Assembly: GCA_020253595.1 (NCBI GenBank)
Contig: JADCBH010000194.1
Span: 1-6,259, forward strand
Reading direction: 5' to 3'
DNA length: 6,259 nucleotides
From: Brevundimonas sp.
GTDB taxonomy: Bacteria; Pseudomonadota; Alphaproteobacteria; Caulobacterales; Caulobacteraceae
Positions 1 through 6,091 of the stretch are shown in pieces. Numbering within the stretch: position 1 is the first letter of the stretch; each line of letters starts with the position of its first letter. The position numbers and the translations under genes are program-made. A model generated the notes under the pieces. The model was not told the origin of the DNA and did not search any database. It saw nothing but the letters and a program-made list of their open reading frames with translations.

Positions 1-1893
1 GTGCCCCAGAGCGTCAACGTTATCACCCGCCAGCAGCTGGATGATCAGGCCGCCTACAGCCTGTCCGACGTCCTGCGCTATGTGCCCGGCGTCACCATCG
101 GCCAGGGTGAGGGCAACCGCGACCAGATCACCCTGCGCGGCCAGAACACCACCGCCGACTTCTTCCTCGATGGCGTCCGTGACGACGTCCAGTACTTCCG
201 GGGTCTCTACAATCTCGAACGGGTCGAGGTCCTGAAGGGCCCCTACGCCCTGATCTTCGGCCGGGGCGGCGGCGGGGGCATCGTCAACCGGGTGCAGAAG
301 ACGCCCCAGGCGGGCGAGATGTTCTTCGGTTCGCGCCTGTCGGCCAACAGCTTCGGCGCCTGGGACCTGTCGGCGGACCTGAATACCCCGCTTGGAGCGA
401 TGGCGGCATTTCGCCTGAACGCCGCCTATGAGGAGCTCGGGAACCACCGCGACTTCTATGAAGGCCAGCGTTTCGCGGTGAACCCCTACGTCGCCGCCGA
501 GCTGGCCCCTGGCTGGTCGGCGGGCCTGTCCTATGAATACGTCGACGACGACCGCTCGACCGATCGCGGCGTGCCGTCGCTGAACGGCCGGCCGATCGAG
601 GGCTATCGCGAACAGTTCTTCGGTGTGCCGGGTGTCAACCGGACCACGCTGGAGGCCCAAATCCTCAAGGCACGGCTGGACGGCGAGCTGGCCGAGGGCC
701 TGACCTGGTCGACCACGGCCCTGTGGGGCGATTTCGACAAGGCCTACACCAACGTCTACCCGAACGGCCCGGCGACCGGCCAGACAGGGACGGTGCCGCT
801 GGCGGCCTACACCGACCCGACCACCCGCGATAACATCCTGATCCAGTCCAATCTGGTCTGGGAAACGACGACCGGGCCGCTGGAGCACAAGATCCTGTTT
901 GGTCTGGAATACGGCGACCAGACCTCGGCGAACGCGCGCCGCAACGGCGTACTGTCCAATCCGACCTTCAGCCTGACCAATCCGGTCTTCCCGACCGTGA
1001 CCTTTCCGACCCTGTCCCGGCAGACGGAATCAACCGTTGAGACGGTCTCGGCCTATGTGCAGGACCAGATCAGCATCGGCGATCGTTTCGACATCGTGGC
1101 GGGCCTGCGCTTCGACCGCTTCGACATCTCGGGAATTGACCTGATCGCCAACCCGGACCGGCCCTTCTCGCGCACCGACGAGAAGGTCTCGCCGCGTCTG
1201 GGCCTGATCTTCAAGCCGGTTCCCGAGGTGTCGCTCTACGCCAGCTACAGCCAGTCCTTCCTGCCCCGCTCCGGCGACCAGTTCCTGAGCCTTTCGACGG
1301 TGCAGGAAAACCTGGAGCCCGAGCGGTTCACCAACCACGAGATCGGTCTGAAGTGGCAGGCCCGGCCGAACCTGATCGTCACCGCCGCCCTGTTCCAGCT
1401 GGACCGCACCAACGCCACGACGCCCGATCCGAACAACCCGCTGGTCACCATCAATGTCGGCGAGACCCGCACGAACGGGCTTGAACTGGCCGCAACGGGC
1501 AACATCACCGACCGCTGGCAGGTCAGCGCCGGCTACGCCTGGCAGGACGGGGTGCTGAAGGGTAACGACTTCGTCCGCCTGGCCCAGGTGCCGGAACAGC
1601 AGTTCAGCCTGTGGAACCGGTTTGAGGTCACGCCGCGCCTGGGTCTGGGCCTGGGTGTGACACATCAGTCCGACCAGTTCGCCGCCATCCGCACATCGTC
1701 GGCCGCCACGCGCCTGCCCGGCTTCACCCGGGTGGACGCCGCCGCCTTCTACGAGGTCTCGGACCGGGTCGAGGTGCAGCTGAACATCGAGAACCTGTTC
1801 GACGTCGACTACTTCCCGGACGCCCACAACAATCAGAACATCTCGACGGGCGCGCCGCTGAACGCGCGGCTGACGGTGTCGACGCGGTTCTGA
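1..1893 (+). CDS. TonB-dependent siderophore receptor (5' partial)
   Basis: This is an outer-membrane beta-barrel that imports ferric siderophores using energy from TonB-ExbB-ExbD. The 630 visible residues begin inside the plug domain: the PQSVNVITRQQL stretch (residues 2-13) is the usual plug opening, followed by LRGQNT (45-50), FFLDGVRDD (54-62) and the plug signature RVEVLKGPYALIFGRGGGGG (74-93). The rest is barrel strands. The protein ends in NIENLFDVDYF and a terminal Phe (VSTRF), the normal outer-membrane-protein ending recognised by the BAM machinery. The signal peptide and TonB box are absent, so the GTG at base 1 is probably an internal valine codon and the gene starts upstream. The RDDVQYFRGLYNLERVEV region resembles receptors annotated for catecholate siderophores, but the ligand cannot be set from sequence alone. 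No Fur box is visible because the promoter is outside the window. The reading frame is intact, with a TGA stop. Confidence 0.95.
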   Translation: MPQSVNVITRQQLDDQAAYSLSDVLRYVPGVTIGQGEGNRDQITLRGQNTTADFFLDGVRDDVQYFRGLYNLERVEVLKGPYALIFGRGGGGGIVNRVQKTPQAGEMFFGSRLSANSFGAWDLSADLNTPLGAMAAFRLNAAYEELGNHRDFYEGQRFAVNPYVAAELAPGWSAGLSYEYVDDDRSTDRGVPSLNGRPIEGYREQFFGVPGVNRTTLEAQILKARLDGELAEGLTWSTTALWGDFDKAYTNVYPNGPATGQTGTVPLAAYTDPTTRDNILIQSNLVWETTTGPLEHKILFGLEYGDQTSANARRNGVLSNPTFSLTNPVFPTVTFPTLSRQTESTVETVSAYVQDQISIGDRFDIVAGLRFDRFDISGIDLIANPDRPFSRTDEKVSPRLGLIFKPVPEVSLYASYSQSFLPRSGDQFLSLSTVQENLEPERFTNHEIGLKWQARPNLIVTAALFQLDRTNATTPDPNNPLVTINVGETRTNGLELAATGNITDRWQVSAGYAWQDGVLKGNDFVRLAQVPEQQFSLWNRFEVTPRLGLGLGVTHQSDQFAAIRTSSAATRLPGFTRVDAAAFYEVSDRVEVQLNIENLFDVDYFPDAHNNQNISTGAPLNARLTVSTRF

Positions 1894-1902
1894 TCGGCAG
1901 GC

Positions 1903-2676
1903 CTACATCAGCCCCAGCGACTTGAAGCTGGTCACGCCCTCGCGGCCGACGATCAGATGGTCGTGGACCTCGATCGACAGCGACTTCGCCGCCTGGACGA
2001 TCAGTCTGGTCATCTCGATGTCGGCCCGGCTCGGCGTCGGGTCGCCGGACGGATGGTTGTGGACCAGGATCATGGCGGCTGCCGAGACCTCAAGGCCCCG
2101 CCGGACCACCTCGCGCGGATAGACCGGGGCGTGATCGACCGTGCCCCGGTTCTGGATTTCGTCGAGGATCAGCTGGTTTTTCTTGTCCAGATACAGCACC
2201 CGGAACTGCTCGCGCGGCTCGTGCTGGAGGGCGACCCGAACATAGGCCAGCAGCGCCGTCCACGACGAGATCACCGGTCGCTTCACCGCCGGCTCCTTGG
2301 CCACCCGCTGGGCCACCTCATGCAGGGCCGCGAGATCGAGCGCAGTCTCCACCCCGATCCCCTTCACGCGCCCCTTGGTGTCCTCGGCACGCACGGTCAT
2401 CAGCTCCTCGACCGACGCCGCCAGCACCGCCGCCAGCGACCCGAACCGGGCCAGCAGCGCCTTGGCGATCGGCTTGACGTCGCCCTGCGGCTGGCTGCGG
2501 AACAGGAACAGCTCCAGCAGTTCGTAATCCGGCAGATGGTTCAGCCCCGCCGTCCGCGCCCGGTGACGCAGCCGCTCGCGATGGCCGGCGTGGTGAGGGA
2601 CGGGGCGGTGACCCGGCATCGGCGCGACTGCCGCCGTTCGCTCCGGAAAGCTCAGAACCGTCGCACCCGCCTGCAT
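1903..2676 (-). CDS. radC: RadC family JAB/MPN-domain protein
   Basis: This 257-residue protein is a typical RadC (UPF0758). The N-terminal part has the family motif LPDYELLELFLFR (48-60), then DVKPIAKALLARFGSLAAVL (66-85) and a helix-hairpin-helix-like segment near KGIG (105-108). The C-terminal part is the MPN/JAB domain with a complete JAMM zinc site: H206, H208, S216 and D219, spaced exactly H-x-H-x7-S-x2-D, inside HNHPSGDPTPSRAD. E153 or E156 in EPREQF may supply the upstream glutamate. RadC was named for DNA repair, but that role is disputed and its biochemical activity is unsettled. The start is supported by GAGGG six bases upstream of the ATG. It lies 70 bases downstream of map on the same strand, and map-radC neighbours are common in Alphaproteobacteria. 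Its 3' end faces the receptor gene nine bases away. The HhH region looks a few residues longer than usual (about 95-104). Confidence 0.95.
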   Translation of the reverse strand: MQAGATVLSFPERTAAVAPMPGHRPVPHHAGHRERLRHRARTAGLNHLPDYELLELFLFRSQPQGDVKPIAKALLARFGSLAAVLAASVEELMTVRAEDTKGRVKGIGVETALDLAALHEVAQRVAKEPAVKRPVISSWTALLAYVRVALQHEPREQFRVLYLDKKNQLILDEIQNRGTVDHAPVYPREVVRRGLEVSAAAMILVHNHPSGDPTPSRADIEMTRLIVQAAKSLSIEVHDHLIVGREGVTSFKSLGLM

Positions 2677-2746
2677 GAGCCACCCTCGTCCGTCATCCGT
2701 CCCGCTAGGAGAGCATGGCAGAACAAAGACAGAACGTCTAGTGGCA

Positions 2747-3568
2747 TCAGTTCGGGCGGAACAGGCCGGCCGGGCTGGCGGTGAAGATCTCCACGCCGTC
2801 CTCGGTCACGCCGACGGTGTGCTCGCACTGGGCCGACAGGGATTTGTCGCGGGTCACGGCGGTCCAGCCGTCGGACAGGACCTTCACGTGCGGCTTGCCC
2901 AGGTTCACCATCGGCTCGACGGTGAAGAACATGCCCGGCTTCAGCACCGCACCCTCGCCCTTGCGGCCATAGTGCAGGACGTTGGGACTGTCGTGGAACA
3001 GACGGCCGATTCCGTGGCCGCAGAAGTCGCGCACCACGCTCATGCGGTTGGCCTCGACGTGGCGCTGGATGGCGAAGCCGATGTCGCCGAACGTGTTGCC
3101 GGGCTTGACATGCTCCAGACCCAGCGCGAGCGATTCATAGGTCACGTCGACCAGCTTCTTCGCCCGGGCATTGATCTCTCCGACCGCATACATGCGGCTG
3201 GAGTCGCCGTGCCAGCCGTCGACGATGACGGTGTGGTCGATGTTGACGATGTCGCCGTCCTTCAGCACCCGGTCGCCCGGAATGCCGTGGCACACCACGT
3301 GATTGATCGAGGTGCAGACGGTCTTCATGTAGCCCTTGTAGCCGAGGCAGGCGGGCAGGGCGCCCCGGTCCAGGGTGAACTGGCGGATGCGGTCGTCGAT
3401 CTCCTGGGTCGTCACGCCCGGCACGACATAGGGCGCGATCATGTCCAGCGCTTCGGCCACCAGCCGGCCGGCCGCCCGCATGCCCTCGAAATCCGCGGGG
3501 TCGTCGTAGATGCGGATGGCACTGGTGCGAACCAGGGCGTCGGCTTCCAGCTCGGGTGTTTCGTACAT
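2747..3568 (-). CDS. map: Type I methionine aminopeptidase
   Basis: This cytosolic metallopeptidase removes the initiator methionine from nascent proteins when the second residue is small, and it is normally essential. All five dimetal ligands of the pita-bread fold are present: D111 (VNID), D122 (WHGDSS), H185 (GHGIG), E218 (TVEP) and E249 (CEH). H94 in VVCHGIP matches the catalytic histidine (E. coli H79). At 273 residues it is slightly longer than E. coli Map (264), mainly because of an N-terminal extension of about 20 residues. No long extension or N-terminal zinc finger of the eukaryotic type is present. The ATG at 3566-3568 has only a weak GAG-like ribosome site upstream. A later start at M30 would cut into the alignable region (FEGMRAAGRLVAEALD), so the longer form is preferred. 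It is transcribed away from the cinA-like gene, with radC following 70 bases later, possibly as one transcript because no terminator is evident between them. Confidence 0.97.
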   Translation of the reverse strand: MYETPELEADALVRTSAIRIYDDPADFEGMRAAGRLVAEALDMIAPYVVPGVTTQEIDDRIRQFTLDRGALPACLGYKGYMKTVCTSINHVVCHGIPGDRVLKDGDIVNIDHTVIVDGWHGDSSRMYAVGEINARAKKLVDVTYESLALGLEHVKPGNTFGDIGFAIQRHVEANRMSVVRDFCGHGIGRLFHDSPNVLHYGRKGEGAVLKPGMFFTVEPMVNLGKPHVKVLSDGWTAVTRDKSLSAQCEHTVGVTEDGVEIFTASPAGLFRPN

Positions 3569-3687
3569 GCGTCGGGTCTCGGGTGGTCCGTCCGGGACCG
3601 TATCAGGGCGTCAGATGGCGACGATAGCACAGAACCTCAAGCGGTTTGAGACCTTGCGCACAAGCCCGGAGGGCATAGCTGATCGAC
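3569..3687. promoter_or_regulatory. Divergent map / cinA-like intergenic region
   Basis: This 119-base gap separates two divergent genes, so promoters for both should lie in or near it. No convincing paired -35/-10 boxes were found. On the minus strand GCTATC (3623-3628) resembles the -10 of Caulobacter-type housekeeping promoters (GCTANAWC), but it lacks a well-spaced -35. On the plus strand TTGAGA (3646-3651) could be a -35, but no -10 sits at 16-18 bases. Two short inverted repeats are present: CTCAA-GCGGT-TTGAG (3636-3650) and CTTG-CGCA-CAAG (3653-3664). They could be an operator or chance. The assignment rests mainly on gene geometry. Confidence 0.4.
3668..3673 (+). promoter_or_regulatory. 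Shine-Dalgarno of the cinA-like gene, oddly placed
   Basis: GGAGGG is a strong ribosome binding site. GGAGG (3668-3672) lies 15 bases from the ATG at 3688, which is too far for the usual 5-9 base spacing. It lies only 6 bases from an in-frame CTG at 3679-3681. An in-frame TAG at 3676-3678 rules out any earlier start. Either the ATG is used with long spacing, or initiation is at CTG, adding three residues (first Met by initiator tRNA, then Ile-Asp). Confidence 0.55.
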
Positions 3688-4446
3688 ATGACACAAGCCT
3701 CCCCTACCGCCGCCGTCCTGATCATCGGCGACGAGATCCTGTCGGGCCGGACCGCCGACACCAATCTGAACACCATCGCGCGGTTCCTGGCGGCGCTGGG
3801 CATCGACCTGATGGAAGCCCGCACCGTCGGCGACCGGGAAGACCAGATCGTCGGAGCGCTGAACGCCCTGCGTCACACCCACGACTACGTCTTCACCACC
3901 GGCGGCATCGGGCCCACCCATGACGACATCACCGCCGACTGCGTGGCGCGGGCCTTCGGCATCGGCATTGCTGAGCATCCCGAGGCCCTGGCGATCCTGG
4001 AGCGCCGCTATGGCGACGAGCTGAACGCGGCGAGGCAGCGAATGGCGCGCATTCCGGACGGTGGCGTGCTGATCGCCAATCCGGTCACCGACGCGCCGGG
4101 GTTTCAGGTCGAGAACGTCTTCGTCATGGCCGGCGTGCCAAAGATCATGACCGCGATGCTGGAGGACGTCGCGCCCCGGCTGCGCACCGGCGCGGTGGTC
4201 CACGCGCGGACGCTGCGGGTCACCGGCGTGGGCGAAGGAACGGTCGCCGCGACGCTGTCCGAGGCCGCTCGCGCCAATCCCGACCTCAGCTTTGGCAGCT
4301 ATCCGTTCGGCGCCGGCTCACAAGGCGAGATCGGCACGAACCTCGTCGTGCGCGGCCGTGACCTGGCGGCGGTCGAGGCCGCCGTGGCGGCCCTGTCCGA
4401 GCGCCTGACGGCCCAGGGCATCGCCGTCACGCTCCAGCCCGCCTGA
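3688..4446 (+). CDS. CinA-type molybdopterin-binding-fold protein (short form)
   Basis: This 252-residue protein has the MoaB/Mog-like fold that forms the N-terminal half of CinA (COG1058, often labelled competence/damage-inducible protein A). The visible signatures are IGDEILSGRTADTN (13-26), which corresponds to the family's GdEiL.G...dtN motif, TTGGIGPTHDD (70-80), the phosphate- or pterin-binding loop, and MAGVPKIM (147-154), equivalent to the LPGVPsEM loop of CinA. Full-length CinA proteins are about 410-420 residues and carry a C-terminal nicotinamide-mononucleotide deamidase (PncC) domain. That domain is absent here, so NMN deamidase activity should not be assigned. In CinA the N-terminal COG1058 domain is associated with ADP-ribose pyrophosphatase activity, but whether this short form has it is unknown. 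The reading frame is intact and ends 11 bases from the convergent 317-residue gene. The ATG is the conventional start choice, though CTG at 3679 is better spaced from the ribosome site. Confidence 0.9.
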   Translation: MTQASPTAAVLIIGDEILSGRTADTNLNTIARFLAALGIDLMEARTVGDREDQIVGALNALRHTHDYVFTTGGIGPTHDDITADCVARAFGIGIAEHPEALAILERRYGDELNAARQRMARIPDGGVLIANPVTDAPGFQVENVFVMAGVPKIMTAMLEDVAPRLRTGAVVHARTLRVTGVGEGTVAATLSEAARANPDLSFGSYPFGAGSQGEIGTNLVVRGRDLAAVEAAVAALSERLTAQGIAVTLQPA

Positions 4447-4457
4447 TCGAGCCCAGC

Positions 4458-5411
4458 CTAGTCCAGCTCCGGCCCGCCCGTCGGGTCGCGCGGATCCAGC
4501 GGCAGGCCCGCTGCCTGACGGCGCTTCAACACCCGGAGCCAGCCGTGCATGGCCTCGCAATCCAGACCGTGCATCATCAGCCGATAGCCCGCCTGCAGCG
4601 TCGACAGCGCCACCAGCGGATGGCCGTTCTTGACGAAGCTCATGTGGTAGTCGGTGCCCAGGATCCGGCCGATATAGACGCCCACGATCTCGTCCAGCTG
4701 CAGCGAATGGCTGGCCCGCATGAAGTCGGCGCGCGGCAGCATCAGCGCATAGAGCGGCGTGTAGAACTCCACCGCCGTCTGGATGTCGATCCTGTTCAGC
4801 TGGCCCGTCGGGAATCGTTCGAACTCGGGGTCGATGTCCGAGATCATCGAGAAATCGACCCGCTCCGGCGGCATGATCTCCTTGCCGGCGGCACGCAGGG
4901 CCAGGTTCAGCTCGATGATGAAGTTGAAGACGTTCAGGTCATGCTGGAGGAAGACATTGTCCTCCAGGTCCTTGAGCGTCAGGGGCTTCAGCGGGACGGT
5001 CTTGACCAGATCCGGGTCGATCCCGGCATTGGCCTTCATGAAGGCGAGCAGCTCTGTTCCGACGTGAAAGTGACGCAGGATCAAGGTGTTGCACTCCGGG
5101 CTGCCGAACACGCGCAGCCCCCAGTGGATGGATTTGTGCAGCAGGCCGTTCAGGTTGGGGTACCGGGGCGAGATGGCCCGCAGCACCTTCACCACGCCGA
5201 AAAACAGAAACACCAGCGGGCGGCTGACCGGAAACAGCCACCGCCGCGACCACGACCGGGCTCCCAGGAGCAGGGCCCGCTTGGCCTGCGGGTCGATGGG
5301 CAGGGAGTGATCCAGATACAGCGCCAGCCACGGGTCCGGATCGCCCGCGTCATAACGGCGAGGATCGAAGGGATCGTTCTTCCACGCGGTCGCGCCGTCC
5401 GACAGGCTCAA
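4458..5411 (-). CDS. Conserved-looking hypothetical protein, His/Glu-rich, cassette gene 3
   Basis: I do not recognise a characterised family for this 317-residue protein. The N-terminus is polar and Asp/Pro-rich (1-40). A hydrophobic stretch follows at about 58-79 (WLFPV to VVKVL), flanked by Arg and Lys. It could be one membrane-spanning or membrane-associated helix. There is no signal peptide. The middle is rich in possible metal ligands: H114, H116 and E120 in RHFHVGTE, then E150-x6-H157 with D151 and D158 in LEDNVFLQHD, and E167. Further histidines are H235, H256, H264, H281 and H289. These could form a metal site, but no known motif is matched. The start is TTG (5409-5411), chosen because it overlaps the upstream stop as TTGA and has AGGAG eight bases before it. 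Translation is therefore probably coupled to the oxygenase-like gene, and a role in the same pathway is inferred. No stop or frameshift interrupts it. Confidence 0.85.
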   Translation of the reverse strand: MSLSDGATAWKNDPFDPRRYDAGDPDPWLALYLDHSLPIDPQAKRALLLGARSWSRRWLFPVSRPLVFLFFGVVKVLRAISPRYPNLNGLLHKSIHWGLRVFGSPECNTLILRHFHVGTELLAFMKANAGIDPDLVKTVPLKPLTLKDLEDNVFLQHDLNVFNFIIELNLALRAAGKEIMPPERVDFSMISDIDPEFERFPTGQLNRIDIQTAVEFYTPLYALMLPRADFMRASHSLQLDEIVGVYIGRILGTDYHMSFVKNGHPLVALSTLQAGYRLMMHGLDCEAMHGWLRVLKRRQAAGLPLDPRDPTGGPELD

Positions 5412-6091
5412 ACCCCTATCTCCTCGATCTGCAGCGCATAGAGGCGCGCGGTCACCTTCGCGGTCATCACGATCCGCTCCGCCACGGCCTCATCGGGCAG
5501 GACCATGCGCAGCATCTCCTCGAACTCCGCCATGTGCTCGGCGTCGTTCTCGCCGTGATACAGCAGGAAGCGCACCGCCTCGTCCGGCAGGGCCAGCCGC
5601 TCCTTGACCTGACGCCCCCAGGGCGCGGCCTTGATCGAGCCCAGGCCCTCGATGACGAACATGGCCCCCAGCAGGCCGAAGGGATCGGGCCTGGACGCCT
5701 CGTGGAACATCCAGGCCGACAGGGCCTCGGACCCGACGTTCTTTTTCGCCGAGCGGATGACCGACAGCTCGCCGCCCGAGGCCACGAAGTCGGCTTCCAG
5801 CAGGCGGAAGTCGCGATGCTCCGTCACCGCATGGCGCATCAGGGTGGAGCGCAGCTCCAGATGCCCCTCTCCGATATTGGACGCCGCGCGCGACATCCAC
5901 AGGGCCCCTTCCTTCACCTGCTGGCGCAGATTGATGAGGAAGGCGTGATAGTCCTCAATCTCGAACCGCCCGCGCGTGAGCTTGCGGATGAGCGGCGTCG
6001 CCTCCAGCCGCTGTTCGAAATCCGCGAAGACCAGGGCGAGCTTCCTCAGGGTGTCCGCCACAGGGTCGTCGATCCGCGCGCCGTCCGCCAT
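5408..6091 (-). CDS. Haem-oxygenase-fold iron-containing redox enzyme (TenA/HDO-like), cassette gene 2
   Basis: This 227-residue, all-helical-looking protein resembles the iron-containing redox enzyme group of the haem-oxygenase/TenA fold. The group includes UndA (fatty acid decarboxylase making terminal alkenes), SznF and chlamydial CADD. The strongest sign is H179-x3-D183-x2-H186 in YHGENDAEH, the H-x3-D-x2-H pattern that supplies three iron ligands in SznF and CADD. E148 in MFVIEGLGS fits the preceding helix glutamate. The first-half ligands cannot be assigned with confidence: H87, E91 and H92 in RHAVTEH are candidates, but they do not match the spacing I know from CADD (E-x6-H). The early segment FEIEDYHAFLINLRQQV (43-59) looks like helix 1 of the fold. 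The start at 6089-6091 overlaps the ketosynthase stop by one base (TGATG), with GAGG seven bases upstream. Upstream sequence in this frame is only a shadow of the ketosynthase. The substrate is unknown; an acyl chain made by the adjacent ketosynthase is a reasonable guess. Confidence 0.85.
   Translation of the reverse strand: MADGARIDDPVADTLRKLALVFADFEQRLEATPLIRKLTRGRFEIEDYHAFLINLRQQVKEGALWMSRAASNIGEGHLELRSTLMRHAVTEHRDFRLLEADFVASGGELSVIRSAKKNVGSEALSAWMFHEASRPDPFGLLGAMFVIEGLGSIKAAPWGRQVKERLALPDEAVRFLLYHGENDAEHMAEFEEMLRMVLPDEAVAERIVMTAKVTARLYALQIEEIGV
5420..5424 (-). promoter_or_regulatory. Ribosome binding site supporting a TTG start
   Basis: AGGAG on the minus strand lies eight bases before TTG (5409-5411), inside the last codons of the upstream oxygenase-like gene. 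Strong complementarity and good spacing, together with the TTGA stop/start overlap, support TTG as the real start of the 317-residue protein. No ATG lies nearby in frame. Confidence 0.7.

Noticed and set aside
1..3. GTG at base 1 as the true start of the receptor
   Set aside because: The protein would begin inside the plug domain with no signal peptide or TonB box, so the codon is probably internal and the gene is cut by the window edge.
280..320. Glycine-rich run (GRGGGGG) in the receptor as a repeat or frameshift-prone tract
   Set aside because: A GRGGGGG-type loop is common in plug domains of siderophore receptors, and the reading frame is intact through it.
1030..1827. Minus-strand open frame (265 codons) inside the receptor gene
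   Set aside because: The plus strand carries an unmistakable TonB-dependent receptor barrel with a correct C-terminal Phe. The antisense frame has no recognisable features.
1957..2784. Long plus-strand open frame (275 codons) antisense to radC
   Set aside because: It is rich in Arg, His, Gln and Pro with no domain signature, lies opposite a clear RadC gene, and is typical of a GC-rich codon shadow.
2675..3649. Plus-strand open frame (324 codons) antisense to map
   Set aside because: It covers the whole map gene in the opposite direction. Map has all its catalytic residues, while this translation is a low-complexity Val/Asp/His/Gly-rich shadow.
3688..4446. Full CinA with nicotinamide-mononucleotide deamidase activity
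   Set aside because: The frame ends at 252 residues and the C-terminal PncC domain is missing. The downstream bases belong to a convergent gene, so this is the short family form rather than a recent truncation.
4545..5441. Plus-strand open frame (298 codons) antisense to the 317-residue gene
   Set aside because: The minus-strand frame has ribosome sites, coupling overlaps and normal protein character. The plus-strand translation is rich in Gln, Arg and His without structure.
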